Origin: Stappia stellulata
GTDB taxonomy: Bacteria; Pseudomonadota; Alphaproteobacteria; Rhizobiales; Stappiaceae
NCBI RefSeq assembly: GCF_020176715.1
Contig: NZ_JAIVMF010000008.1
Location: 62,001-126,000 of the forward strand
Direction: 5' to 3'
DNA length: 64,000 nucleotides
Shown here: piece by piece, positions 52,947 through 62,858 of the stretch
Layout of the letters: every line of letters begins with the position of its first letter
How positions within the stretch are numbered: the first letter of the stretch is position 1
The notes under the pieces: generated by a model
Seen by the model: only the letters and a program-made list of their open reading frames with translations
What the model was told of the DNA's origin: nothing
The model's database searches: none
Translations under genes and position numbers: made by a program

Positions 52947-53999
52947 GTGAGCAAGACCAATCCGGGCAATTTTTTCGAGGATTTTCGCGTCGGTCAGGTG
53001 ATGCGCCATGCAACGCCGCGCACGGTCACCAGCGGTGACGTGGCGCTCTATACCGCCCTTTACGGATCGCGCTTCGCCGTGCAGTCCTCCGACGCCTTCG
53101 CACGCGCGATCCACTATCCCCATGCGCCGGTCGACGATTTGCTCGTGTTTCACATCGTCTTCGGCAAGACGGTTCCGGATATTTCCCTCAACGCGGTGGC
53201 GAACCTCGGCTATGCGGGCGGGCGCTTTCTGGCGCCGGTCTATCCGGGCGACACGTTGTCGGCGGTGTCCGAAGTCATTGGCGTCAAGGAAAACTCCAAC
53301 GGCAAGACCGGCGTCGTCTATGTCCGTTCCACCGGCTACAAGCAGGACGGCACGGAAGTGCTCGACTATGTGCGCTGGGTAATGGTGCGCAAGCGCGACG
53401 CCGCCTCGCCCGCGCCGGAGCCGGTGGTGCCCGAGCTTCCCGAGGCGATCGCGCCGGAAGGGCTGGGCGATGCCTGTCCGATGATCAACGTCGGCGCCTG
53501 GGATTTCGATCTCTCCGGCGCGCCGTTCCGCTTCGACGACTATGCGGTCGGCGAGCGCATCGACCATGTCGACGGCATGACGGTGGAGGAAGCGGAGCAC
53601 CAGATCGCCACCCGACTTTACCAGAACACCGCCAAGGTGCATTTCAACCAGCATTCGGAAGGCCAGGGTAGGTTCGGCCGGCGGCTGATCTATGGCGGGC
53701 ACGTGATTTCGCTCGCCCGCTCGCTGTCGTTCAACGGGCTGGGCAACGCCTTCCATATCGCCGGCATCAATGCCGGCCGGCACGTGGCGCCGCTGTTTGC
53801 GGGCGACACGGTCCATGCCTGGTCGGAGGTGATCGAAAAGGCGACGCTGGAGGGACGCGAGGATGTCGGCGCGCTGCGGCTTCGCATGATCGCGACCAAG
53901 GACCGGGCCTGCGCCGATTTCCCGCTGGTCGATGCCGAGGGGCGATACGACCCGTCCGTCATTCTCGACTTCGATTGCTGGGTGCTGATTCCGCGTTAG
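52947..53999 (+). CDS. mch: Mesaconyl-CoA hydratase (MaoC-like)
   Basis: Third dedicated enzyme of the ethylmalonyl-CoA pathway in this window: hydrates mesaconyl-C1-CoA to beta-methylmalyl-CoA. A double hot-dog protein of 350 residues; the N-terminal half starts GNFFEDFRVGQVMRHATPRTVT and the second half contains DDYAVGERIDHVDGMTVEEAEHQIATRLYQNTAKVHFNQH and GRRLIYGGHVISLARSL. The length and the duplicated fold separate it from single-domain MaoC dehydratases. The gene lies 13.6 kb from ccr and directly divergent from the bicarbonate/carbonic anhydrase module. Confidence 0.9.
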   Translation: MSKTNPGNFFEDFRVGQVMRHATPRTVTSGDVALYTALYGSRFAVQSSDAFARAIHYPHAPVDDLLVFHIVFGKTVPDISLNAVANLGYAGGRFLAPVYPGDTLSAVSEVIGVKENSNGKTGVVYVRSTGYKQDGTEVLDYVRWVMVRKRDAASPAPEPVVPELPEAIAPEGLGDACPMINVGAWDFDLSGAPFRFDDYAVGERIDHVDGMTVEEAEHQIATRLYQNTAKVHFNQHSEGQGRFGRRLIYGGHVISLARSLSFNGLGNAFHIAGINAGRHVAPLFAGDTVHAWSEVIEKATLEGREDVGALRLRMIATKDRACADFPLVDAEGRYDPSVILDFDCWVLIPR

Positions 54000-54009
54000 A
54001 CCTCATGAC

Positions 54010-54942
54010 TCAGGATCCGGCGAGCGGATGATGCGCCTCGACAAGCGCCTTCAGGCGGGCGTCGAGCACATGGGTGTAGATCTGCGTCGTCGAAATGTCG
54101 GCATGGCCGAGCAGCTGCTGGACCACGCGCAGGTCCGCGCCGTTCTGCAGCAGGTGCGAGGCGAAGGCATGGCGCAGGACGTGCGGCGAAAGCGCCTGCG
54201 TGTCCAGCCCGGCCCGCACGGCCAGCGCCTTGAGGTCGCGAGCGAAGGCCTGGCGGGTCAGATGGCCGCTTTCGCCGTGGGAGGGGAATAGCCATCTGGA
54301 TCCGGCGTCCGCTCCGGCAGCCTTTCGCGCCTCCACATGGCGGCGCATGGCGTCGCGGGCGGCATCGTTCAACGGGACGGCGCGCTCCTTGTTGCCCTTG
54401 CCGCGCACCGAGATCAGCCGCTCGTCGCGCAGTGCGGCGGTGAGCGGAAGCGACACCAGTTCCGACACGCGCAGGCCGGTGGCGTAGAGCACCTCCAGCA
54501 ACGCATGCAGGCGCAAGGCGCGCAATCTCGCCGCCTGGCTTGTCTCGCCGACAAGCGCTTCGTCGCGCGCTGTGCCAAGCAGCCGGTCGACGTCCTCGAT
54601 GCTGAGGACCCGGGGCAGGGACGGGCGGGTCTTGGGGGAGGACACGCTGCGGGTCGGATCGTCGCCGCGCAGGCCGTCGGAAAACAGGTGCCGGTAGAAC
54701 TGGCGCAATGCCGACAGGTGGCGGGCCTGGGTGCTCGCCGCGAAGCCGCGGGTGGCGAGGTCGCGGAGATAGCCGGTCACGGCGTCCTTGTCCGCCGTCT
54801 GCAGGGTTCCGCCCATGGCGGCGACGAAGTCGCTGAAGCCTTCCAGGTCGCGGCGGTAGTTTTCAAGCGTGTTGAGCGCTGCGCCGCGTTCCGCGGAGAG
54901 CATCTCGAGAAAGCCCTCGATCAGGATGCCGTCGGAGGCCAT
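54010..54942 (-). CDS. xerD: Site-specific tyrosine recombinase XerD
   Basis: Resolves chromosome dimers at dif with XerC. The protein has 310 residues. Catalytic set intact: Arg158 ([12 protein letters not shown]), Lys182 ([13 protein letters not shown]), His254 and Arg257 ([14 protein letters not shown]), His280 ([16 protein letters not shown]) and Tyr289. The N-terminal SAM-like core-binding domain begins [23 protein letters not shown]. It is a housekeeping recombinase, not part of a mobile element: no att repeats or cargo lie nearby. It converges on mch. Confidence 0.93.
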   Translation of the reverse strand: MASDGILIEGFLEMLSAERGAALNTLENYRRDLEGFSDFVAAMGGTLQTADKDAVTGYLRDLATRGFAASTQARHLSALRQFYRHLFSDGLRGDDPTRSVSSPKTRPSLPRVLSIEDVDRLLGTARDEALVGETSQAARLRALRLHALLEVLYATGLRVSELVSLPLTAALRDERLISVRGKGNKERAVPLNDAARDAMRRHVEARKAAGADAGSRWLFPSHGESGHLTRQAFARDLKALAVRAGLDTQALSPHVLRHAFASHLLQNGADLRVVQQLLGHADISTTQIYTHVLDARLKALVEAHHPLAGS

Positions 54943-54979
54943 CACGGGTCCGCCTTTTTCGTCTTTCCGGTCTCGTGGT

Positions 54980-55123
54980 CTAGCGTCCGAATCCGTCGAC
55001 CCTGAGGCGGACCGTGATCTCGCGCGGCGACGGCTCCACGAAGGTGCCGAGCGAATAGACAGCCGCCGCGCCCAGCCCGGCAAGGACCACGAGCGCGACC
55101 AGAAGACGGGTCAAAGTGGGCAT
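54980..55123 (-). CDS. 47-residue single-pass membrane peptide
   Basis: A short gene between xerD and aro[21 protein letters not shown] forms one transmembrane helix; the rest reads [27 protein letters not shown]. The ending FVEP-x-PRE-(I/M)TV-R recurs, as I remember it, in small Rhizobiales proteins at this locus, often mislabelled as histidine kinases. Its function is unknown. Codon use and the GGAGTTGGA ribosome binding site support translation. It is on the minus strand upstream of xerD, 37 bp away, probably one transcript. Confidence 0.65.
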   Translation of the reverse strand: MPTLTRLLVALVVLAGLGAAAVYSLGTFVEPSPREITVRLRVDGFGR

Positions 55124-55319
55124 TCCAACTCCGCGAACTCGTCAAAACGACGGAGAGATCTTTCCTGTTTTGACCAATCCGGTGCCTGCTTGCAAGAAAA
55201 ACGGCGGGTTTTGCGCATCGCCCGCGCCGGGAAAGGGCAAGCCTCTTCGCGGGAAGGCTTGACGACCCGGGGGCGGGAAGGGCAAAGCGAAGGAAACGCG
55301 AGGGAGGGTGGGTCTTAAC

Positions 55320-55943
55320 ATGTCCGCGATGCAAAAGCTTGTCGAAGCGGATCGAGCCCGCCGTCTGGTGGCCGCCCTCGACGGACGGCCCCTGGTGCTG
55401 GTCGGCATCATGGGATGCGGCAAGTCCAGCGTCGGACGCCGGCTGGCCCATGCGCTGGGGTTGCCCTTCGTGGATGCCGACACCGAAATCGAGGCGGCGG
55501 CCAATCTGACGATCGCCGAGATCTTCGCCCAGCATGGCGAGCCGTATTTTCGTGCCGGCGAGCAACGGGTGATCTCGCGGCTTCTCAAGAACGGCGCCCA
55601 GGTGCTGGCGACCGGCGGCGGTGCCTTCATGAATGCCGAGACGCGCTCGGAGATCGCGGCCTCGGGCCTGTCGGTCTGGCTGAAGGCGGATCTGCCCGTC
55701 GTGATGAGCCGGGTTCGCCGCAAGCCGACGCGACCGCTTCTCAACGATCCCGATCCGGAAGGCGTGATGCGCCGGCTCATGGACGAGCGGTATCCGGTCT
55801 ATGCACAATCCGATGTAACGGTGTGGTCTCGCGACGTCTCGCATGAGACTGTCGTGCTCGATGTGGTATCGGCGCTCGAGACCTATCTGGGACTGGAAGC
55901 GGCGCCGGAAACGACCGTTCGCCCGTCCGAACAAGGAGCCTGA
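55320..55943 (+). CDS. aroK: Shikimate kinase
   Basis: Phosphorylates shikimate at the 3-OH in aromatic amino acid synthesis. 207 residues from the ATG at 55320 (an in-frame GTG at 55308 would add four residues but touches the ribosome binding site). P-loop GIMGCGKS (29-36), FVDADTEIE with the shikimate Asp, FRAGEQRV, and ATGGGAFM. It lies 5 bp before aroB, the standard aroKB pair. The N-terminus is about 20 residues longer than in E. coli. Confidence 0.93.
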   Translation: MSAMQKLVEADRARRLVAALDGRPLVLVGIMGCGKSSVGRRLAHALGLPFVDADTEIEAAANLTIAEIFAQHGEPYFRAGEQRVISRLLKNGAQVLATGGGAFMNAETRSEIAASGLSVWLKADLPVVMSRVRRKPTRPLLNDPDPEGVMRRLMDERYPVYAQSDVTVWSRDVSHETVVLDVVSALETYLGLEAAPETTVRPSEQGA

Positions 55944-55948
55944 CAGGA

Positions 55949-57133
55949 ATGTCCGATTCGCCAAGAGCGCCATCGCCCGAGCGGTCCGACCCGCCCAGCG
56001 AGCGGCAGAACGCCCGTGTCGGCGTCGATCTCGGATCCCGCAGCTACGACATCCTGATCGGCGGCGGATTGATCGCCGATGCCGGCCGGCACATCGGTGC
56101 GGTTCTTCCAGGCGCACGGGTCGCCATCGTCAGCGACGAAAACGTGGCGGAGCTGCATCTGTCGGCCTTGCAGGCCTCGCTGGATGCGGCCGGCATCGGA
56201 CATTCCGCGATCCTGCTGCCGCCCGGCGAGGCGAGCAAGCGGTTCGACGTGTTCGAGACCGTCTGCGACCGGGTGCTGGAAGCACGGCTCGAGCGCGGCG
56301 ACGCCATTGTCGCGCTGGGCGGCGGCGTCGTCGGGGACCTTGCCGGCTACGTCGCGGCCAGCGTGCGCCGGGGCATGCCCTTCGTGCAGGTCCCGACAAG
56401 CCTGCTGGCCCAGGTGGACAGCTCCGTCGGCGGCAAGACCGGCATCAACGTGCGCCAGGGCAAGAACCTGATCGGCGCCTTTCATCAGCCTGCACTCGTC
56501 CTCGCCGATACGGATGTGCTCGACACGCTGCCGGCGCGCGAGTTTCGCGCAGGCTATGCCGAAGTCGTCAAATACGGCCTTCTGGGCGATGCGGCCTTCT
56601 TCGACTGGCTGGAGGCCAATCACGCCGCGATCTTCGCCGGCGGGCCGGAACGGGCTGAGGCGATTGCCGCGTCCTGCCGGGCCAAGGCCGCGATCGTTGC
56701 CGCGGACGAACGCGAGGGCGGCGCGCGCGCGCTCCTCAACCTCGGCCATACCTTCGGCCATGCGCTGGAGGCGGTTGTGGCCTATGACGGCACCCGGCTG
56801 GTGCATGGCGAGGGCGTTGCCATCGGCATGCGGCTCGCCTTCGATTTCTCCGTCCGGCTTGGCCTGTGCCCGCCCGAGGACGCCAGGCGTGCGGCGCGCC
56901 ATCTTGCCGATGTCGGCCTGCCCACCCATATCCGGCAGGTGCCCGGTCAGATGCCGCCGGCCGGGACATTTCTCGATATCATGGCGCAGGACAAGAAGGT
57001 GAGCCGTGGTGCGCTGACCTTCATCCTGACGCGCGGCATCGGTCGGGCCTTCGTCGAGCGCGGCGTCGATCCGGCTGTCCTGCGCGCGTTTCTGGAAGCC
57101 GAACTCAACACGGACGAGGTTATGCATGGGTGA
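55949..57133 (+). CDS. aroB: 3-dehydroquinate synthase
   Basis: Second step of the shikimate pathway; needs NAD+ and a divalent metal. The protein has 394 residues, with an N-terminal polar extension of about 30. NAD-binding GGGVVGDLAGYVAAS, substrate loop QVPTSLLAQVDSSVGGKTGIN, metal ligands in YAEVVKYG and in LNLGHTFGHALE, all intact. It overlaps the next gene by 8 bp. Confidence 0.96.
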   Translation: MSDSPRAPSPERSDPPSERQNARVGVDLGSRSYDILIGGGLIADAGRHIGAVLPGARVAIVSDENVAELHLSALQASLDAAGIGHSAILLPPGEASKRFDVFETVCDRVLEARLERGDAIVALGGGVVGDLAGYVAASVRRGMPFVQVPTSLLAQVDSSVGGKTGINVRQGKNLIGAFHQPALVLADTDVLDTLPAREFRAGYAEVVKYGLLGDAAFFDWLEANHAAIFAGGPERAEAIAASCRAKAAIVAADEREGGARALLNLGHTFGHALEAVVAYDGTRLVHGEGVAIGMRLAFDFSVRLGLCPPEDARRAARHLADVGLPTHIRQVPGQMPPAGTFLDIMAQDKKVSRGALTFILTRGIGRAFVERGVDPAVLRAFLEAELNTDEVMHG

Positions 57134-58466
57134 CGCAAGTCTCTGGCTGTCTGTGATCGCAATCGTTGTGCTGCTTGCCCTGTCCGGGTTCTTCTCCGGC
57201 TCGGAGACGGCGCTGACGGCGGCGTCGCGCGCGCGCATGCTGCAGATGGAGCGCAACGGCGAGAAACGCGCGGCCGTGGTCAGCCGGCTGATCTCCGCGC
57301 GCGAGCGCCTGATCGGCGCGCTGCTTCTGGGCAACAATCTCGTCAACATTCTTGCCTCCGCGCTTGCCACCAACGTGCTGCTCGGCTTCTTCGGCGATGC
57401 CGGTGTCGTCTATGCGACCCTGGTGATGACCATGCTGGTGCTGATCTTCTCCGAGGTCCTGCCAAAGACATGGGCGATCTCCAACCCGGACCGCTTCGCC
57501 GTTGCCGTGTCGCCGGTCGTGCGGCCGGTGGTCATCCTGTTCGCGCCGGTGGTGATGGGCGTCGAGGTGATCGTGCGGGCGATACTCAAGACCTTCGGCG
57601 TCGATGTCTCCGAAAACCGCAACGTGCTGTCGGCGCATGAGGAGTTGCGCGGCACCGTCGACCTGCAGCACCTGGAAGGTGGGCTTGTAAAGGCCGAGCG
57701 CGACCGCATTGGCGGTCTGCTCGATCTGGCCGACCTGGAAGTCTCCGACGTGATGGTTCATCGCACCAAGATGAATGCGCTGAACGCCGATGACGATCCG
57801 CAGACCCTGATTACCGCCGCGCTCGACAGCCCCCACACGCGCCTGCCGCTGTGGCGCGGCGAGACCGACAATTACATCGGCGTGCTGCATGCCAAGGATC
57901 TGCTTCGCGCGCTGGCGAAGGCCGGGGGCGATGTGGGTCAGATCGACGTCGAGCAACTGGTGTCGCCGCCCTGGTTCGTGCCTGACACGACCAGCCTGCA
58001 GGACCAGCTCAACGCCTTCCTCAAGCGCAAGGCGCATTTCGCGCTCGTCATCGACGAATACGGCGAGGTCATGGGGCTGGTGACGCTGGAGGATATTCTG
58101 GAGGAGATCGTCGGCGAGATTTCCGACGAGCACGATATCGAACTGCCCGGCGTGCGTCCGCAGCCGGACGGCTCGATCATCGTCGACGGCGGCGTGCCGA
58201 TCCGCGATCTCAATCGGGCGTTCGACTGGCGCCTGCCGGACGACGAGGCGACGACGATCGCGGGTCTGGTCATCCACGAGGCGCGGATGATCCCGGAGGA
58301 GCGCCAGGCCTTCACGTTCCACGACTACCGGTTCACCGTGCTGCGACGGGAGAAGAACCGGATCACCCGCCTGCGCATGACGCCGCTTTCGAAGGTGGCG
58401 GCTGGAACGGTGAAGACCGCCGCGGTCGGGCCGGTTCCGCATGCGCCGACCGTGCAGCCGGGATAA
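57126..58466 (+). CDS. CNNM/CorC-HlyC family transporter (DUF21-CBS-CorC)
   Basis: A protein of 446 residues. DUF21 membrane domain with about four helices (LSGFFSGSETALTAASRARM and LLGNNLVNILASALAT are family signatures; LIFSEVLPKTWAI follows), then a CBS pair (about 205-340), then the CorC/HlyC C-terminal domain (HDIELPGVRPQPDGSIIVDGGVPI). The family handles Mg2+ or Co2+ export or cell-envelope ion homeostasis. It overlaps aroB by 8 bp, so it is expressed with the shikimate genes, without a known functional link. Confidence 0.9.
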   Translation: MGDASLWLSVIAIVVLLALSGFFSGSETALTAASRARMLQMERNGEKRAAVVSRLISARERLIGALLLGNNLVNILASALATNVLLGFFGDAGVVYATLVMTMLVLIFSEVLPKTWAISNPDRFAVAVSPVVRPVVILFAPVVMGVEVIVRAILKTFGVDVSENRNVLSAHEELRGTVDLQHLEGGLVKAERDRIGGLLDLADLEVSDVMVHRTKMNALNADDDPQTLITAALDSPHTRLPLWRGETDNYIGVLHAKDLLRALAKAGGDVGQIDVEQLVSPPWFVPDTTSLQDQLNAFLKRKAHFALVIDEYGEVMGLVTLEDILEEIVGEISDEHDIELPGVRPQPDGSIIVDGGVPIRDLNRAFDWRLPDDEATTIAGLVIHEARMIPEERQAFTFHDYRFTVLRREKNRITRLRMTPLSKVAAGTVKTAAVGPVPHAPTVQPG

Positions 58467-58508
58467 GGCGGCACGACAGGCTCGGTCCGGCGTTGAATGC
58501 GTCGCGCG

Positions 58509-58823
58509 TCAGGCGGGCGCGGTGGCCCGGCCGCCGCCGCGCGGGTCCGCCTCGCCGGGGGCGCGCGCCTCGATGGCGAGCGCATGCACGCCCTGCTCAA
58601 GCGCATCCTTCAGGCAGCCGTTGACCGCGCGGTGCCGCGCGACCCGGTTCATACCCTCGAATGTGGCGGATACGATCCGGACGCGGAAGTGGGTTTCCCC
58701 GCCTTCCCGCCAGCCGCCGTGGCCGCGGTGCTTCTCGGATTCGTCGATCACCTCGAGGATCTCGGGGGCGAAGTTGTCGCTCAAACGCTGTTCGATATGG
58801 GATTTGATGGTCATGCGACTCAT
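58509..58823 (-). CDS. BolA-family protein
   Basis: A protein of 104 residues. BolA fold marks: EILEVIDESEKHRGH with the conserved His, GGETHFRVRIVSATFEGMNRVARHRAVNGCLKDAL and VHALAIEARAPGE. It works with monothiol glutaredoxins in Fe-S cluster handling. The first Met (58823) or the second (58814, MTIKSHIEQRL, closer to the family consensus) may be the start. It is divergent from the J-domain gene. Confidence 0.9.
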   Translation of the reverse strand: MSRMTIKSHIEQRLSDNFAPEILEVIDESEKHRGHGGWREGGETHFRVRIVSATFEGMNRVARHRAVNGCLKDALEQGVHALAIEARAPGEADPRGGGRATAPA

Positions 58824-59007
58824 GTGACAGGATTTTCGCCCGCGTCAAGATCTTGCCGAACAGGTGCGGCTCCCCCTATTTATGCAGATCGCCGCGTCGC
58901 CGGTATCTGCGACACGTCGTTTCGACGGATGCGATACCGTGCTGTCGCGCCGTTGCGCCGCCTGCTGTGACCATGCTGCGGTCGCTCGACTGTGATCTCG
59001 ACGGAGA

Positions 59008-59646
59008 ATGGACAAGCAACCCGTGACCTCGGATATCTTCGACCGCATACGCATCAGTCCGAACCGCCCGCGCGCTCGCGCAAGGGCCGAGGAGTTCGTG
59101 GCCGATCGCGCCTGCGAGTGGGAGGGATGCGATCAGGCCGGCACCCACCGTGCGCCGAAGGGCCGCAACAACGACGGGCAGTATCATCATTTCTGCCTCG
59201 ACCACGTGCGGCTCTACAACAAGTCCTACAATTATTTTTCCGGGATGGACGACAACGAGACCCGCGCCTATCAGCGCGACGCGCTGACCGGTCACCGGCC
59301 GACCTGGAAGATGGGCGTCAATGCCAAGGCGGCGCCGGAGGGAACCGCCTGGTCGGATATTGACCCACGGCAGGCGGCGCGCGCACGCGCCGAAGCCCGG
59401 ATGCGCGGACGTGGTCGCGGCGGGGAAGCGCGTGCGCGCGCGCCGAAGCTGAAGCAGCTCGAGGCGCGCGCCTTCGACACGCTGGGGCTTCCGCACAGCG
59501 CCCGTGGAGCAGAGGTCAAGACCCGCTACAAGAACCTGGTCAAGCGCCACCATCCCGACGCCAATGGCGGAGACCGCTCGTCGGAGGAGCGGTTGCGCGA
59601 GATCATCAACGCCTATTCCCTGCTCAAGAAGGCAGGTTTCTGCTAG
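59008..59646 (+). CDS. J-domain protein with N-terminal zinc-finger-like motif
   Basis: A protein of 212 residues. The C-terminal J domain (about 152-212) has HPD at 182-184 in KRHHPDANGGD and ends NAYSLLKKAGF, so it should stimulate a DnaK-type ATPase. The N-terminal part has Cys36, Cys41, His47, Cys63 and His66 (CEWEGC...THRAP...HHFCLDH), which look like metal ligands, followed by NKSYNYFSGM. A basic stretch rich in Arg and Ala links them. It is often annotated as DnaJ-family or molecular chaperone in Rhizobiales; the client is unknown. It is divergent from bolA and two genes before cobS. Confidence 0.85.
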   Translation: MDKQPVTSDIFDRIRISPNRPRARARAEEFVADRACEWEGCDQAGTHRAPKGRNNDGQYHHFCLDHVRLYNKSYNYFSGMDDNETRAYQRDALTGHRPTWKMGVNAKAAPEGTAWSDIDPRQAARARAEARMRGRGRGGEARARAPKLKQLEARAFDTLGLPHSARGAEVKTRYKNLVKRHHPDANGGDRSSEERLREIINAYSLLKKAGFC

Positions 59647-59959
59647 ACAGGCATCCCGGCACGTTGGCGGGGGAGCAAATCGGCCCGGGTCGCTCCCTTG
59701 CAGGATCGCGCCAGTGCGCTATGACCGTGAGGACTTCGCCTCCGGCCCTTGCCGCAAGCTTTGGGCCGCTCGCGACGCTCTGTCCCGCCCGTACCGTCTT
59801 GCGGGACATCGGGTCGCGGGGCACGTCGCCCGCCAGGGCGACAAACCGATTTCACTCGGTTGGACTTTGTTCTAGGGTCCAGACCGCCTTTCGTCCGCAC
59901 CCTCGCGGATCCGCATCGACATGCCCTCACCCGTGATTGCGCGGGCCAGCGGAGGATAT
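59647..59959 (+). other. Intergenic region upstream of cobS
   Basis: 313 bp without a convincing gene. I looked for a cobalamin riboswitch and saw no B12-box-like sequence. A strong ribosome binding site (GGAGGA, 59951-59956) ends the region. The cobST promoter should lie here but no clear hexamer pair stands out. Confidence 0.4.
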
Positions 59960-60946
59960 ATGACTGACATGACGCAGCCCGTCGAAAACCTGCCCGACAC
60001 GACCGTTTCCGTGCGCGACGTGTTCGGCATCGACAGCGACCTGACGGTTCCCGCCTACAGCAAGCCGAATGAATACACGCCGGATCTCGATCCGGACTAT
60101 CTGTTCGACCGCCCGACGACGTTGGCGATCCTCGCCGGTTTCGCCCACAACCGTCGTGTGATGGTGACGGGCTACCACGGCACTGGCAAGTCGACCCATA
60201 TCGAGCAGGTCGCCGCCCGCCTCAACTGGCCCTGCGTGCGCGTCAACCTCGACAGCCACATCTCGCGCATCGATCTGGTCGGCAAGGACGCCATCGTCCT
60301 GCGCGACGGCCAGCAGATCACCGAGTTTCGGGACGGTATCCTGCCCTGGGCGCTGCAGAACAATGTCGCGCTGGTGTTCGACGAATATGACGCCGGGCGT
60401 CCGGACGTGATGTTCGTCATCCAGCGCGTGCTCGAGGTCTCCGGCCGCCTGACGCTGCTCGACCAGAACCGCGTCATTCGCCCGCACCCCGCCTTCCGCC
60501 TGTTCGCCACGGCCAACACCGTCGGCCTCGGCGACACCTCCGGCCTCTATCACGGCACGCAGCAGATCAACCAGGGCCAGATGGACCGCTGGTCGATCGT
60601 CACGACGCTGAACTATCTGCCGCACGACAACGAGGTGGAAATCGTGCTCGCCAAGGCGAAGCACTACCAGACCGAGGAGGGGCGCAAGATCGTCTCGCGG
60701 ATGGTGCGGCTCGCCGACATGACGCGCAACGCCTTCATCAACGGCGATCTTTCCACGGTGATGAGCCCGCGTACGGTGATCACCTGGGCGGAAAACGCGC
60801 AGATCTTCGACGATGTCGGCTTTGCCTTCCGCGTCACCTTCCTGAACAAGTGCGACGAGATGGAACAGACGCTCGTCGCCGAGTTCTATCAGCGCTGTTT
60901 CGGCGAGGAATTGTCCGAATCCGCCGCCAATGTGGTGATGAGCTAA
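59960..60946 (+). CDS. cobS: Cobaltochelatase subunit CobS
   Basis: AAA+ ATPase of the aerobic (late cobalt insertion) pathway of vitamin B12 synthesis; with CobT and CobN it inserts Co2+ into hydrogenobyrinate a,c-diamide. The protein has 328 residues. Walker [10 protein letters not shown] (71-79), Walker [11 protein letters not shown], sensor-like LFATANTVG and [14 protein letters not shown]. The start at 59960 has a perfect GGAGGA 3 bp upstream and the conserved [10 protein letters not shown]-type N-terminus. cobT follows after 13 bp; cobN is not in the window. Confidence 0.96.
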   Translation: MTDMTQPVENLPDTTVSVRDVFGIDSDLTVPAYSKPNEYTPDLDPDYLFDRPTTLAILAGFAHNRRVMVTGYHGTGKSTHIEQVAARLNWPCVRVNLDSHISRIDLVGKDAIVLRDGQQITEFRDGILPWALQNNVALVFDEYDAGRPDVMFVIQRVLEVSGRLTLLDQNRVIRPHPAFRLFATANTVGLGDTSGLYHGTQQINQGQMDRWSIVTTLNYLPHDNEVEIVLAKAKHYQTEEGRKIVSRMVRLADMTRNAFINGDLSTVMSPRTVITWAENAQIFDDVGFAFRVTFLNKCDEMEQTLVAEFYQRCFGEELSESAANVVMS

Positions 60947-60959
60947 CCCGGGTCGTTTC

Positions 60960-62855
60960 ATGCGCAATCCGCCGTCAGAACAGAAACAGCCGGACACCGG
61001 ACCGCTGAAGCGCGCGATCGGCGACACCATGCGCGCGATCGCCGCCGATCCGGAGCTTGAGGTGCTGTTTTCCTCCGACCGCCCGTCGCTCTCCGGCCAT
61101 ACGGCGCGTCTTCCCGAGCCGTCGCGCCGGCCGAGCGAGGCGGAAATCGCGATTGCGCGCGGCATCGGCGATGCGATGGCGCTCAAGCTCGCCTGTCACG
61201 ATCCGGCGCTGCATCGCAAGTTCGGGCCGCAAAGCGAGACCGCGCGCGCGATCTACGACGCGGTCGAGCAGGCCCGCTGCGAGGCGGTGGGCGCCAACCG
61301 GATGCCCGGCGTCGCCGACAACCTGGAGGCGATGCTGGAGGACAAGTGCCGCAAGGCGTCCTATGCCGATGTCGGCAGCCGCGACGACGCGCCGCTGGAA
61401 GAGGCGATCGCCTATATGGTGCGCGAACGGCTGACGGGACGGGCGGCGCCGAAGAGCGCCGAGCCGATGATCTCGCAGTGGCGGGACTGGGTCGAGGACA
61501 AGGCGGGCGCGGCGCTCGACGAGCTTGCAGAGCGGCTGGAGAGCCAGCAGGATTTCGCCAAACACGTCCGCAAGCTGCTGTCCTCGCTGGAGATGGAGGA
61601 AGACCTCGGCCAGGAGGGCGATGACGACGACGGCGGCGAGGAAGACGACGCCCAGGGACGCGACGAGCGCGGCGAGACCTCCTCCGATGGCGAGGAAAAC
61701 GCCGGCGAGGAAGAGGGCGCCCCCCAGGAGATGGAGCTCTCCGGCGAGGAAACCGAAACCGGCGAGACCGAGGGCCTCGACGGCGAACTCGACGACATGA
61801 TCGAGGAAGACGGCGCGGATCAGGCGGAAGAGCCCGGCGAAAGCCCGCGGCGCGAGCAGCCGTTTTCCAACCAGCCGCCGGCCTCCGACTACAAGGTGTT
61901 CACCGAGAAGTTCGACGAGACGATCCCGGCCGAGGAACTCTGCGACACGGCGGAGCTCGACCGGCTGCGCGGTCACCTCGACAAGCAGCTCGTCAACCTG
62001 CAGGGCGCGGTTGCCCGGCTCGCCAACCGGCTGCAGCGCAAGCTGCTCGCCCAGCAGAACCGGTCGTGGAGCTTCGATCTGGAGGAGGGGCTGCTCGACA
62101 CCGCGCGGCTGATGCGCGTCGTCATCGATCCGATGCAGCCGCTCGCGTTCAAGCAGGAAAGCGACACCAATTTCCGCGACACGGTCGTCACGCTGCTGCT
62201 CGACAATTCCGGTTCCATGCGCGGCCGCCCGATCACGGTCGCGGCGACCTGCGCCGATATTCTGGCGCGCACGCTGGAGCGCTGCGGCGTCAAGGTCGAG
62301 ATCCTCGGCTTCACGACGCGCGCCTGGAAGGGCGGGCAGTCGCGCGAAGCCTGGCTCGCCGCCGGAAAGCCGGCCCAGCCCGGCCGGCTCAATGACCTGC
62401 GCCACATCATCTACAAGTCGGCCGATGCCCCCTGGCGGCGCGCGCGCCGCAATCTCGGCCTGATGATGCGCGAAGGCCTCTTGAAGGAAAACATCGACGG
62501 CGAGGCGCTCGACTGGGCGCACAAGCGCCTGCTCGGGCGTCCCGAACAGCGCAAGATCCTGATGATGATTTCCGATGGCGCGCCGGTCGACGACTGCACG
62601 CTGTCGGTCAATCCGGGCAATTATCTGGAGCGCCACCTGCGCCATGTCATCGCGGAGATCGAGAACCGGTCTCCGGTCGAACTGATCGCCATCGGCATTG
62701 GCCACGATGTCACCCGCTACTACAGCCGCGCGGTCACCATCGTCGATGCCGAGGAACTTGCCGGCGCGATGACCGACCAGCTCGCCGACCTCTTCGACGA
62801 TCAGACGCAAGCGGTGCGCTCGCGTCGCGACCGCCGCCGCCGCAGGGTGCGTTAG
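60960..62855 (+). CDS. cobT: Cobaltochelatase subunit CobT
   Basis: MIDAS-domain partner of CobS. The protein has 631 residues: a helical N-terminal region, a long acidic linker of Asp, Glu and Gly (about 216-297), and a C-terminal VWA domain with the MIDAS motif DNSGS (Asp415 to Ser419) in [22 protein letters not shown] near residue 540 and the [15 protein letters not shown] segment. The layout and length are typical. It forms an operon with cobS and the phytase-like esterase gene (3 bp gap). Confidence 0.96.
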   Translation: MRNPPSEQKQPDTGPLKRAIGDTMRAIAADPELEVLFSSDRPSLSGHTARLPEPSRRPSEAEIAIARGIGDAMALKLACHDPALHRKFGPQSETARAIYDAVEQARCEAVGANRMPGVADNLEAMLEDKCRKASYADVGSRDDAPLEEAIAYMVRERLTGRAAPKSAEPMISQWRDWVEDKAGAALDELAERLESQQDFAKHVRKLLSSLEMEEDLGQEGDDDDGGEEDDAQGRDERGETSSDGEENAGEEEGAPQEMELSGEETETGETEGLDGELDDMIEEDGADQAEEPGESPRREQPFSNQPPASDYKVFTEKFDETIPAEELCDTAELDRLRGHLDKQLVNLQGAVARLANRLQRKLLAQQNRSWSFDLEEGLLDTARLMRVVIDPMQPLAFKQESDTNFRDTVVTLLLDNSGSMRGRPITVAATCADILARTLERCGVKVEILGFTTRAWKGGQSREAWLAAGKPAQPGRLNDLRHIIYKSADAPWRRARRNLGLMMREGLLKENIDGEALDWAHKRLLGRPEQRKILMMISDGAPVDDCTLSVNPGNYLERHLRHVIAEIENRSPVELIAIGIGHDVTRYYSRAVTIVDAEELAGAMTDQLADLFDDQTQAVRSRRDRRRRRVR

Positions 62856-62858
62856 GCG

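Noticed and set aside
54010-54942. Integrase marking a genomic island
   Set aside because: The protein is the housekeeping recombinase XerD by length and motifs, sits in a conserved neighbourhood, and no tRNA, direct repeats or cargo genes are present.
59647-59959. Cobalamin riboswitch before cobS
   Set aside because: GCCAGTG at about 59711 slightly recalls a conserved riboswitch element, but no B12 box or other conserved segments are present.
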